Part shown: positions 7,214-15,957 of the stretch, one piece after another | How positions within the stretch are numbered: the first letter of the stretch is position 1 | Layout: the number at the start of each line of letters is the position of its first letter | Assembly (NCBI GenBank): GCA_965243835.1 | Contig: OZ251578.1 | Span: 496,001 to 560,000, forward strand | DNA length: 64,000 nucleotides | Reading direction: 5' to 3' | DNA from: G965202665 sp965243835 | GTDB taxonomy: Bacteria; Actinomycetota; Acidimicrobiia; Spongiisociales; Spongiisociaceae | The notes under the pieces: model-generated | What the model saw: only the letters and a program-made list of their open reading frames with translations | What the model was told of the DNA's origin: nothing | The model's database searches: none | Position numbers and translations under genes: made by a program

Positions 7214-10146
7214 GTCGGGAGGAAAAAGACGAGCAGGTTTTCAACCTGCGGTTCGCCGAAGCGGTGCTGAGAGCGTCCGGGTGGGAGGAGGATTGGGTTT
7301 TCAAGGACGATCGCCGAACGGGGGATTTATTTGCGGGCAGTCGCCGCAAGCCCGATATGTTGCTGACGTTGCCCGCCTCGCCTCCGCTGGTCGTGGAATG
7401 CAAATACAGCGACTCGGCCGGCGATCCGGTGGAGGACGCCCGGCGGGAGTTGGGGCTTGTCCTGTCCGAGAAAGCGGGGCGGGCCGCGGGACAAAAGATT
7501 GCCAAGGCGTTGGCGGTCCGCTATCCGGAGGGGGCGGACGCTTGGCGGAACGGGGAAATAGCGGAGCGGTTCCTGTCCGGGGAGCCGATAAGGTGGAAAT
7601 ACGTGGAGGGGGAAAGCCCTGATTCGTACGACACTTGGCCCCGGAGGGGTTATCTGGAGGGCACGGTGGCGGAGTTCGCGAGCAGCGCCGCCGACGCTTC
7701 CGCCGATGTGGATGGCATCTTGGAGACGGGGGCGACGGCGGCCGTGCTTATTCGCGGGGCGGCGGCCGCCATGCTGGGCGTGTTGCAGCAACATCCGCAG
7801 GAGATAGAGCGGATCAGCGCTTTGATGGGGGCACCCGGTTTGCCGGAGGTGGGGATGCGGGTGGCCTGCGTGGTGTGGTTCGACTCGCTTTTGATAATGA
7901 ACGAGCTGGCCTTGGCGGGCAAGACGGAGGACAGTACCGACAGTTGCCGGAGCAATGGGTATCTGCACCCGGGGAAGGTGGTTGCGGTATGGGAGCGTAT
8001 TCTTGACGTGAACTACCGGTCGGTGTTTCGCTTGGCGGCGGATTCCTTCCCGCGCGTCGTCTCCGCCCCCGCGTTGCGCGCTCCGTTTCAGCTGTTGGAC
8101 GAAGCGGTGGGCAAGGTGGAAATGAGTTTGTTGGGCAAAGCGGCCAACATCGGCGGCGAGGTGTTTGCGCAGGTGATGGAGGAGGGGGCCCGGAAACGGT
8201 CCGCCTCGTTTTACACCAACCCGGAAAACGCCGAGTTTCTGGCCTACGCGACCTTGCCTTCCCGCAACGACTTGCCGGACAAGTGGCGGGAATGGCGGAT
8301 TGGCGACTTCGCCTGCGGAACGGGGACTTTGTTGCGAGCCGGGTATCGGCGGCTTCGTCAATTCGCGGCGGCTGACGAAATCCCCTTGAACAGGTTCCAC
8401 CTGCACATGATGGAAGAAGGACTGTGCGGTTTGGACATCTCGCCCATCGCCGTTCATCTGACCGCCGCCGGCATAGTGGGGCTGTATCCGCAGTCCATTT
8501 ATCGGGATACGAACATCGGCGGCATGAGCATCGGGAAGGTCAAACCCGAGGCGACAAAAATTCAGGAAGTTCTGGCCGGTTCGGTGGAACTGTTGGATCA
8601 CACCAAGGCCCGGCAACAACTGATGACCACGGACTTTTCCCCGATGAGAGGAGAACAAACCGAATCGGATAACGACATTACCGTGTTGAAGGCGGCTGAC
8701 TTTTCATTTGATGCGGTGCTGATGAACCCTCCCTATTCGCGGACGCGGGGCGGGCAGGCCGCCTTTGACCTGTCGGGCATAGACGAGGAGGAACGCCGTT
8801 TGATACAGAAGCGGGTGCGGAACAAACTCATAAAAGGCACCTGCGGCAGTATGAAAGCCGGGCTGGACACGGTGTTTGCGGCCGTCGCCGACCGCAAGTT
8901 GCGGCCGGGCGGGCGCGTGGGTTTGGTGTTGCCGCTGACGGCGGCCGCCTCCGGCGCCTATATCAAGATGAGGAAAATGTTCGAACGGGACTACCGGGAG
9001 GTGACGGTGGTGACCATCGGCGGCGGGCGCTCCATCTCCGCCGACACCGGCATGGAGGAGATGATGTTATTGGCCCGCAAAGGCCGAACCGGTCGGGAAG
9101 GGGTGGCGTATGTGTATATCGACGAGCCGTTTTTCTCGACGAACGCAGCGGCGGAGACGGCCCGGGTGATGACGGCCGTCTTGTCCGATGCGGAGCCGGG
9201 CGAGTGGGGGGTGCTGGTGGTGGGCGGCGACCAAGTTGGCAGATGGTACGTAGCCCACCCGACCGGGGAGGGGCGGCCGTGGGGCGGGGCCGGGATCGAA
9301 AACCTGTTGGTGCTGTACCCCGCCGCCGACAATCTGACCGCCGGGGTAGTCAACTTGGAACTGTTGTCGGAACCGGTGAAATTTCCGGTGGTTGCGATAG
9401 GAGACCTGTTTGATGTCGGCCCCACGCATCACTTAATCGGACATACGTTCAACACGGACCCCATCGGGGCTTTCACTTTTTATGAACGGAACCCGGGTCA
9501 TCCGGGGCGGGACAGCAAACACCTTGCGTTGTGGTCGTCATCGGCTGCTGACCAAACCTCGGTTTTAGTCAGGCCCACGCATTACGGAGTACCCTACCGG
9601 AAAGCGGAGTCCGAACGGCAGGCCTCCTATAAGACGGACTTGTTTTACCAGCGGGGCATGCGGTGGACATCGCAAGCCATCCTGGTCGCGGCTACGGACG
9701 GTCCCGCGCTGGGCGGCAGCGCCTGGGCCCCTTTGCGCGGTAACACCGAACTGGTCCGGTTTGCGTTTGCGGTGTGGGCGAACAGTATTTTCGGGTTCGT
9801 GAATCACTGGACGGTAACGCAACGCCAGCATACGGGACGCAACCGGGCGCAGATCGGGGACATCGGGCGCATTCCCTGTCCGGACTTCACCAACCCGGCC
9901 TTTACGATCCGCGCCCAACGTCACATAAGCCGCCGCGCCGAACTTTTTGACCTGCAACTGGGCCGCGCCATGCATGCCTATCTGGACCGGAAGCGCCGCC
10001 AGCTGGATTTGGCGGCCGCCGACATTCTCGGCATTCCCGAAAATTATCAATTGGAAGTCGCGCACTGGTTCGCCGACCGCTGGTCGGATGAACCGAAAGT
10101 GAGCAACAGCGCGGCGACGCCCCGGCCGGAACCCGCCCTCGCCTGA
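7210..10146 (+). CDS. N6-adenine DNA methyltransferase with N-terminal nuclease motif (type IIG-like)
   Basis: A 978-residue protein. Residues 48-65 read PD...VVECK, the D...E-x-K arrangement of PD-(D/E)xK nucleases. Residues 366-375 hold methylase motif I (DFACGTGTLL), and 506-509 hold motif IV (NPPY), which assign N6-adenine methylation. The region after about residue 640 probably holds target recognition. One chain with nuclease and methylase parts would suit a type IIG restriction-modification enzyme, though methylation-only activity is possible. The start at 7210 overlaps a short upstream frame (ATGA); an in-frame ATG at 7165 lacks a ribosome site. The gene converges with a type ISP gene, with 3 bp between the stop codons. 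Confidence 0.85.
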   Translation: MSREEKDEQVFNLRFAEAVLRASGWEEDWVFKDDRRTGDLFAGSRRKPDMLLTLPASPPLVVECKYSDSAGDPVEDARRELGLVLSEKAGRAAGQKIAKALAVRYPEGADAWRNGEIAERFLSGEPIRWKYVEGESPDSYDTWPRRGYLEGTVAEFASSAADASADVDGILETGATAAVLIRGAAAAMLGVLQQHPQEIERISALMGAPGLPEVGMRVACVVWFDSLLIMNELALAGKTEDSTDSCRSNGYLHPGKVVAVWERILDVNYRSVFRLAADSFPRVVSAPALRAPFQLLDEAVGKVEMSLLGKAANIGGEVFAQVMEEGARKRSASFYTNPENAEFLAYATLPSRNDLPDKWREWRIGDFACGTGTLLRAGYRRLRQFAAADEIPLNRFHLHMMEEGLCGLDISPIAVHLTAAGIVGLYPQSIYRDTNIGGMSIGKVKPEATKIQEVLAGSVELLDHTKARQQLMTTDFSPMRGEQTESDNDITVLKAADFSFDAVLMNPPYSRTRGGQAAFDLSGIDEEERRLIQKRVRNKLIKGTCGSMKAGLDTVFAAVADRKLRPGGRVGLVLPLTAAASGAYIKMRKMFERDYREVTVVTIGGGRSISADTGMEEMMLLARKGRTGREGVAYVYIDEPFFSTNAAAETARVMTAVLSDAEPGEWGVLVVGGDQVGRWYVAHPTGEGRPWGGAGIENLLVLYPAADNLTAGVVNLELLSEPVKFPVVAIGDLFDVGPTHHLIGHTFNTDPIGAFTFYERNPGHPGRDSKHLALWSSSAADQTSVLVRPTHYGVPYRKAESERQASYKTDLFYQRGMRWTSQAILVAATDGPALGGSAWAPLRGNTELVRFAFAVWANSIFGFVNHWTVTQRQHTGRNRAQIGDIGRIPCPDFTNPAFTIRAQRHISRRAELFDLQLGRAMHAYLDRKRRQLDLAAADILGIPENYQLEVAHWFADRWSDEPKVSNSAATPRPEPALA

Positions 10147-10149
10147 CGG

Positions 10150-13100
10150 TTACCCGGTCTCCGGCGGTTCAAACTCGGCGGGGAGGGAGTCTATGATGTC
10201 CACCGACTCCAGGGAAACCTGCGTGACCTGTTCCGCCAGTTTGATGAAATCCCGGGGATCGTCAAACAACTTGTTGGCGTCGTTGACGATGCCGGAGCCG
10301 TGCTTGGTGTCCACATGGATGCGGTAGCGGTCCACTATCCAACCCAGCCCGCTTTTGCCGTTCACTATGTAGTCCAAGGCCCGTCGGGGAATGCCGATGA
10401 GGGTGAGGTGCTCGTTGATTCTGATTTCAACCGTGTCCTTGTCCGTGACGGTCATCTTAAGTTTCTCGAACCGGTAATGGTCATCGTTATCCGAGTCGAA
10501 CAGGACGGAGTGGTCTTGCTCCAGCGGATAGCCGTCCAGTTCCGGGTAGTCCACATGCAGGTGTCCCAGTTTCCGCCCCGCCTCGGCAAACGCCCAAAAA
10601 TCCGGGGCCTTGGGGATACGGGGCAGTCCCTTGCGCAAGTCGTTGCGGTATTTGCTCTTGTAGACGGGATGGTGGAGGATGCCGTAGACGTAATAGAAGA
10701 TGTCGTCTTTCTCTATGCTGTCGTTATCGTAGAATTCCCGATAGGCGGACAGGGTCTCGTCCAGGATATTATCCTCCACCACATACCCCTCATGAGCCTC
10801 CACTTCCTCAAAGGTTCCTCCCGAAGAACGATAATTCATTCGTGGAATGGATTGACCTCCTCCTCTAGCGAAATTGAGGTCGATTGCTTTGTCTGTCATA
10901 AAAATATCAAATTCGGCTACTCCTGTCCCTGAAATTATTATAGTTAGGTTAGGTGCTCCTTTATAGGGAAACAGTTTATTCATCTGATAGTGCGTATTAT
11001 TGAAGATCGAATCATAATGAAGATGTTGTGCATAAAAGGGTCTATACATGATGGTTCTAAACGCCTTTTCGTTGAACCGAGCTCTACGCTTACTTTTTAA
11101 AAACTTGAGAGATTCTCGATGCCATTTAATTATCTCATTGTTTGTCTCAGGATATTCACTTGCTCTTAAAATTTGCTGGTTATAAAAATGGATCATTATT
11201 TCGGTACGACTAACAAGAGTATTCTTACTACTATTATATGCCCAAGGATCACGGCCTGTTATAATACCTGAAGAGTAAATTCTAAAAATACCAATATTAT
11301 GTATATATTTCCTGGTATCTTTACTACCTATAGGTTGATATTTCTGGTAGTGTTTATTACTTTGATTTATCCAATCGCACTGGGAGTTAGGGGTCAAAAT
11401 TTCCCAATTAATATCTGACAAAATCCTCCTTAACTTTAAATCCTGTAGCTTTTGGCTACCGGTTGCTCTATCAACAGAACTAGTATAGTTTATTGAACAT
11501 GTTTGGCCATCTATTATATTTTGTTTTATTAATATTAGCATAGTAACGGGGACCTTGACATTAAAAACGTTTCCTCCTTCTTCCTTTGTTGATGGTATTC
11601 TGCCTCTTAGATTATAGCAGTATATTCTCGAGAATTCATCTGCAAGGCAAGAGCGTACCCCGGCGGCTGCGTTGCCTTCTAACCATCCTCCGTTGATGAC
11701 GAAGGCAATTATACCTTCATCTTTTATGCGGTCGGATGCCCAACGCAGTGCCTTAAGATACATATCATATAACGCACCCTTACGAACTGCGGGCGATCTA
11801 TATGCATAGGTATCAGCTATACGTTTATCAAGAGCTTCATTGGCTGGGTTAGGGTTCTGAAGGATAGCATCTTTCTGGCCAGTGCGCCAAGGGGGGTTTC
11901 CTACTACTACCTTTATGTCCTTGCTAATGATAGTGTTAAGTGCTGTAGTATTGTTTTCTTCCATTCCAAATGAGGAAAGCCTGAAATTTTTTTCATCATG
12001 GCGTAAAGAAAATGTATCGCTGAGTGCAATGCCTGGGAAGGGTTTATATTGTGGGTTGTTTTCAAATTGCATTTTGCGGCCGTGGTAGGCTTCTTCTATG
12101 TTGATGGCAGACAGATAGTAGGCTGTAGGTAAGATATCGATCGCTGATAGTTCGTTCTCGTATTTGTAGTCCAAGTTCTCGTCGGGGATTAGATCGCTTT
12201 CTATTAGACGAGTGAGGAAGGTTCCGGTGCCGGAGAACGGGTCTAGTATTTCTACCCCTTTGTCGCCTAATCCTTTGCCGAATTCTTGACGTAGGGCGTC
12301 ATCGGCGGAATGTAGGAGCCAGTCTACGATTTCAACGGGGGTATAGACTACACCTAACTTATCGGTCAGGTCCGGGAAGGCTGTTTTCAGGAATGTCTCG
12401 TATAGTTCTTTTAGAACTTCGTGGCGGGTGGTGGGGTCGTTTATTCCGCGGATTCGTTTTTGGACTGATTCGTAGAAAGGTGCCAACGACCGTTGTAGGT
12501 CGGAAAGCATATCTTGAGCTACTATTTCTTCTATTACATCGTTCATAATTTGGGACACTGGATTGTTGGCGGAGAACTCGTAGTTTTCAAAGAAGGCGTC
12601 GAACACCGGCTGGGTTACCAGGTGTTGGGCCAACATCCCCGCCGCCTCCCGTTCGGTCATATTGGGGGACATCGTTTCGCGGATGCCGGTCATAAACTGG
12701 TCGAACCTGGTCCGGGCTGAATCGCTGGTTGTGAGGTGAGAGAGAATCTTGTTTTGGAGGGCTATTGTCTGCTCGCCTATGTCTTTGGCCCACTTGGCCC
12801 AGTATTGGCGGTCGCCGCAGTCTTGAAACACCAGCACGTTCATCGCCTCGATCAGGTCAGCGGGTGCGAACAGGGCGTCTTGGATGGCCTCCTCCCGTTC
12901 CCGGGTGGTCAGTTCCGTATCCTGCTCTCCGAAAGTTACGGGGACCGGGACCAATCGCAGTTTTTCGCTGAAGCGGTTTTGGTTGATCAGTTGGTCGATG
13001 TTGTCGTCGTGGGAGCGCAGGGCCCGCACCACTTTAATGATGGTGGCGTAGTCCTCCGACTTGCGCAACGCATCCTGCGCGGTGTCCCCTTCGGCCAGCA

Positions 13101-14952
13101 TTATGGGGACCACGATGTATCCGTGGGTCTTGCCGGGGGCTTTGCGCATCACCCGTCCCACTTGTTGCACGATGTCGATGGCCGAATGTTTGGGGCTCAT
13201 AAACAGGGCCGCGTCCAGGGTGGGCACGTCCACCCCTTCCGACAGGCAACGGGCGTTGGTGACGATCCGGCACTCATCGTCCTCCGGTTCTTTCAGCCAG
13301 TCCAAACGTTGGCGGCGGATGTTGGCTTTGGTTTTGCCCTCGATGTGTTGCGTGCGCACCCTATAGGGCAGGGTCTTGTTGTTCTCCAGGGCCATTTCCC
13401 GCAGGCGTTCGGAAGCCGTTTCCATGGACAGCTGATGCTGGAGGCTGCGCTTGATGGTGTTGGTGAAGGAAATGCTGCGGCGCAGATGGGGGACTTCGTT
13501 TTCGTCGAACGACACCCCTTTCACCGCCCCGTACAACTTGGCCTGCTCGCCGGCCGTCAACCCCGGATGGAGATCCATCTCGGACACTTGGTCTTTCCAG
13601 GCCGGGTCGATGGTCAGGCCCACCAGGTAGTAGTCGGACAGCAACCCCTTGTCGATCGCCTCCGAAAACTTCATTTTGTAAAAAACCGGCCCGAACTGAC
13701 TTTCATCGTCCATGGAAAACACTTCCGCCTTGCGGTAGGAGGTTTCGGATTTGGCCGACCAGATTTTGGGGGTGGCGGTCATATAGATTCGCTTTTTGGC
13801 TTCCACGAACCGGTCATGGTGGGGCATCAGGAACACGGAGGTTCCCCGGTCGTCGTCCCGGTCGGCGATGAGTTGCGCGCCGGTGGTGCGGTGCGCCTCG
13901 TCGCAGAACATCAGGTCAAAAGGCGGCGCGCCTGCCTCGTATTGGGCGTCGGAGATCAGCCGAATGCTGTGATAGGTGGAGAACGCAACCAGCATATCCA
14001 CCTCGCGGTAGGGTTTGGACAGGGCTTCCCCGATCCGCTCCGGGTCGGTGGTTACCGGAATCTCCAGCTCGGTGAAATCACCGATTTCGTCTTTGGCTTT
14101 GCCCGCGCTGACATCGGAGCACACCCCCACGAACCGCAGGCGGAGGCTTTTCTGCTCCGCCCACTCCCGCATGGTTTGCTGCAGGAGCGAAATGCTGGGT
14201 AGCAGATAGAGGACCCGAAAAGGCCGCCCCCCCCCCCCAATTTCAGCTGCTTGTTCCGCTATCTGCAAGGCGGTGAAGGTCTTGCCGGTGCCGCAGGGCA
14301 TCAGCACCTGTCCCCGGTCGTAGATCGGGTCGGTGCCCTGTTGCGCGGCGGTCTCCCGGTTGCCCGGCTCCGCCCCCGGCCACTCGTCGGGAACCCGCCA
14401 TTGCCCGTAGAGGCCGCCCAAGGCGTTGCGGACGGCCTCGGTCTGGTCGGGGCGGGGAGTGAACCTGGTTCCGGTGTGGCGGGCGGCCTCCGCCCGTTCC
14501 GACAGGGAGGCCCAGCGAAATTTCCGTTCCGCCAGGTCGGAGGAGTAGAGGATGGAGACCCGGGGATTGTCGGCGGCCTCCAGCAGGGCGAGGGGGGCGC
14601 CGGACAGCGCGCCGGTGGTGATGAAAAAGCGGGCGGTGAACTTTTTGGAGCCGGAGGCGGCCAGGAAAGCCCGGACGTCCTCCTTGGAGACGGAGGCCCC
14701 CTCTTCGTAGCACTTGCACTGGATGGCCGCGTAGCCGTCGCCGTCGGCCCGCTCCGCCACCAAGTCGATCCCCAAATCCCCATGCGGGCGGTCCGGCCAG
14801 TCGCCCCACAGCCGCACCTCCCGGTATTCCTGCCGGTAGAGGGGGTCTTCCCGGAACAGTTGCAGAATCAGCCGTTCGAACCGGTCGCCCTTCTCGGCGG
14901 GCGACAGGGCCGACCGGCGAATCTCGGTGAGAACCTCGTAGAAGGCGGCCAT
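10150..14952 (-). CDS. Type ISP restriction-modification enzyme (nuclease-helicase-methylase-specificity)
   Basis: A 1600-residue single-chain enzyme, the usual size of LlaGI/LlaBIII-type ISP proteins. In order: an Mrr-like nuclease (D63 in GIDLVA, Q78-C79-K80), an SF2 helicase/translocase (GTGKT 221-225, DEAH 351-354), and an N6-adenine methylase (motif I DPFSGTGTF 904-912, motif IV NPPW 1019-1022). A C-terminal target-recognition region follows. It cuts invading DNA after translocation while methylating self DNA. Codons 239-242 are four Gly encoded by an uninterrupted 12-G tract, a likely slippage site between helicase motifs I and Ia. Roughly 10,850-12,200 (methylase to specificity region) is strikingly AT-rich relative to the ends of the gene, suggesting a recombined segment. 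Confidence 0.93.
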   Translation of the reverse strand: MAAFYEVLTEIRRSALSPAEKGDRFERLILQLFREDPLYRQEYREVRLWGDWPDRPHGDLGIDLVAERADGDGYAAIQCKCYEEGASVSKEDVRAFLAASGSKKFTARFFITTGALSGAPLALLEAADNPRVSILYSSDLAERKFRWASLSERAEAARHTGTRFTPRPDQTEAVRNALGGLYGQWRVPDEWPGAEPGNRETAAQQGTDPIYDRGQVLMPCGTGKTFTALQIAEQAAEIGGGGRPFRVLYLLPSISLLQQTMREWAEQKSLRLRFVGVCSDVSAGKAKDEIGDFTELEIPVTTDPERIGEALSKPYREVDMLVAFSTYHSIRLISDAQYEAGAPPFDLMFCDEAHRTTGAQLIADRDDDRGTSVFLMPHHDRFVEAKKRIYMTATPKIWSAKSETSYRKAEVFSMDDESQFGPVFYKMKFSEAIDKGLLSDYYLVGLTIDPAWKDQVSEMDLHPGLTAGEQAKLYGAVKGVSFDENEVPHLRRSISFTNTIKRSLQHQLSMETASERLREMALENNKTLPYRVRTQHIEGKTKANIRRQRLDWLKEPEDDECRIVTNARCLSEGVDVPTLDAALFMSPKHSAIDIVQQVGRVMRKAPGKTHGYIVVPIMLAEGDTAQDALRKSEDYATIIKVVRALRSHDDNIDQLINQNRFSEKLRLVPVPVTFGEQDTELTTREREEAIQDALFAPADLIEAMNVLVFQDCGDRQYWAKWAKDIGEQTIALQNKILSHLTTSDSARTRFDQFMTGIRETMSPNMTEREAAGMLAQHLVTQPVFDAFFENYEFSANNPVSQIMNDVIEEIVAQDMLSDLQRSLAPFYESVQKRIRGINDPTTRHEVLKELYETFLKTAFPDLTDKLGVVYTPVEIVDWLLHSADDALRQEFGKGLGDKGVEILDPFSGTGTFLTRLIESDLIPDENLDYKYENELSAIDILPTAYYLSAINIEEAYHGRKMQFENNPQYKPFPGIALSDTFSLRHDEKNFRLSSFGMEENNTTALNTIISKDIKVVVGNPPWRTGQKDAILQNPNPANEALDKRIADTYAYRSPAVRKGALYDMYLKALRWASDRIKDEGIIAFVINGGWLEGNAAAGVRSCLADEFSRIYCYNLRGRIPSTKEEGGNVFNVKVPVTMLILIKQNIIDGQTCSINYTSSVDRATGSQKLQDLKLRRILSDINWEILTPNSQCDWINQSNKHYQKYQPIGSKDTRKYIHNIGIFRIYSSGIITGRDPWAYNSSKNTLVSRTEIMIHFYNQQILRASEYPETNNEIIKWHRESLKFLKSKRRARFNEKAFRTIMYRPFYAQHLHYDSIFNNTHYQMNKLFPYKGAPNLTIIISGTGVAEFDIFMTDKAIDLNFARGGGQSIPRMNYRSSGGTFEEVEAHEGYVVEDNILDETLSAYREFYDNDSIEKDDIFYYVYGILHHPVYKSKYRNDLRKGLPRIPKAPDFWAFAEAGRKLGHLHVDYPELDGYPLEQDHSVLFDSDNDDHYRFEKLKMTVTDKDTVEIRINEHLTLIGIPRRALDYIVNGKSGLGWIVDRYRIHVDTKHGSGIVNDANKLFDDPRDFIKLAEQVTQVSLESVDIIDSLPAEFEPPETG
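14227..14238. repeat. 12-nt homopolymer (G12 on the coding strand) inside the type ISP gene
   Basis: Twelve consecutive C on the plus strand, read as four Gly codons (residues 239-242) of the restriction enzyme. In the sequenced state the frame is open. Gain or loss of one G would frameshift the protein after the Walker A motif. Confidence 0.95.
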
Positions 14953-14961
14953 CGCCGGACG

Positions 14962-14967
14962 AGCCTA
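14962..14967 (-). promoter_or_regulatory. Candidate -10 box (TAGGCT) for the type ISP gene
   Basis: TAGGCT on the minus strand lies 9 nt before the ATG at 14952, and no ribosome site is visible. The same hexamer precedes caiD. The mRNA would be leaderless or nearly so. Confidence 0.35.
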
Positions 14968-15106
14968 GCCCGGCGAATCCAGCCGCGGCGGTTTTTTGGG
15001 GTCTGGGCGCACGCTACCGATGGGCGGTCGTTCGGAGCGCGGCGGTGGTGGCGCCGGGCCGGGCGGTGATGGGCGGATCGCTTGATGTTTCGCCGGTTTC
15101 AGCGAT

Positions 15107-15124
15107 TTTTGACGAAAGTCAAAA
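15107..15124. other. Perfect stem-loop with GAAA loop in the divergent intergenic region
   Basis: TTTTGAC-GAAA-GTCAAAA forms a perfect 7-bp stem closed by a GNRA-type tetraloop. It lies between the divergent type ISP gene and the coiled-coil gene, just upstream of the plus-strand promoter at 15133. It could be an operator or an RNA hairpin; no U-tract follows. Confidence 0.4.
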
Positions 15125-15132
15125 CAAGGGGG

Positions 15133-15161
15133 TTGAATACTGCAGATTTTTTGGGTATATA
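15133..15161 (+). promoter_or_regulatory. Sigma70-type promoter TTGAAT-N17-TATATA
   Basis: TTGAAT at 15133-15138 and TATATA at 15156-15161 are spaced 17 bp and point towards the coiled-coil gene at 15235. A second -10-like TATACT is at 15202-15207, after a CCCGGG-N4-CCCGGG palindrome at about 15180-15195. Confidence 0.5.
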
Positions 15162-15234
15162 ACAATTGTAAGCAACGGGCCCGGGATGCCCCGGGTCGTG
15201 GTATACTCAACTCGGAAAGGAGGAAAAACGCACA

Positions 15235-15912
15235 ATGGATGCGGGAATCATTACAAACCTGTCCACTCAAGCGGTGACGCTGTCGGTGATGGTCGCCCTG
15301 TTCTGGGGCCTGATGCGGGTGCTCCGGCAGGACATCCGGGAGGTCCGGGGCGACCTCAAGGCGGTGAGTGCCCAGGTGGTCACGCTACAGGTGAACATGG
15401 CGGTCCTACAGAACGACGTGACGGCGCTCCAGAACGACGTGACGGTCGTCAAGCACAACGTAGTGGTACTCCATAGCGACGTGACGGCGCTCCAGAACGA
15501 CGTGACGGTGCTTAAGAGCGACGTTAGGGTGATTAAGAGCGACGTGAGGGTGCTTAAGAGCGACGTTAGGGAGCTCAAGAAGGACTTGACAACTGTCAAG
15601 CACCATGTGGTGGTTCTGCAAAAGGACATGACGGTCGTTAATCACCATGTGGTGGTCCTGCAAAATGACATGACGGTGGTCAAGTATGATGTGGCGGTCC
15701 TCAAGAACGATATGACGGTGGTCAAGCACAATGCGGCGGTCCTGCAAAACGATATGACGGCCGTCCATGAACACTTGGGGATCGAGGGCGTGGAAGTGCC
15801 CCCTCCCTCTCCGCCTCCGGTCGCTCCGTCTCCGCCGCCTCCACCTTACCCGGTTTCGCCTCCGGCGGTGGCTTCAGCGGTTACTGCGGAGCCGTTAGCG
15901 GAATTGGGATAG
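15235..15912 (+). CDS. Membrane-anchored heptad-repeat coiled-coil protein
   Basis: 225 residues. The N-terminus has a single hydrophobic helix (about residues 13-30) and then a charged linker. Residues 57-175 are 17 consecutive 7-residue units such as VLQNDVT, VLKSDVR and VVKHHVV, with hydrophobic residues in phase, predicting one long parallel coiled coil. The tail is Pro-rich (PPPSPPP..., PSPPPPPYP). The ribosome site AAGGAGG sits 10 nt before the ATG. Function is unknown. It resembles in plan, though not closely in sequence, the products of 29836-30075 and 30151-30657. A structural or tethering role at the membrane is possible. Confidence 0.8.
   Translation: MDAGIITNLSTQAVTLSVMVALFWGLMRVLRQDIREVRGDLKAVSAQVVTLQVNMAVLQNDVTALQNDVTVVKHNVVVLHSDVTALQNDVTVLKSDVRVIKSDVRVLKSDVRELKKDLTTVKHHVVVLQKDMTVVNHHVVVLQNDMTVVKYDVAVLKNDMTVVKHNAAVLQNDMTAVHEHLGIEGVEVPPPSPPPVAPSPPPPPYPVSPPAVASAVTAEPLAELG
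15403..15759 (+). repeat. 17 tandem 21-bp repeats encoding heptads
   Basis: The stretch is exactly 17 x 21 bp, with units resembling GT(C/G)CT(A/C/T)-CA(G/A)AA-CGACGTGACG. Because the period is a multiple of three, unit gain or loss would change coiled-coil length without breaking the frame. It also creates an artefactual open frame on the opposite strand. Confidence 0.85.
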
Positions 15913-15957
15913 CGGCCCCGACCGAGAGGGCGTCTTCCGGTTCCCCGTTGCCGGGCG

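Noticed and set aside
15406..15774. Antisense frame opposite the heptad gene encoding a His-rich repeat
   Set aside because: It exists only because the 21-bp period keeps the complementary frame open. The sense strand has promoter, ribosome site and a sensible coiled coil.
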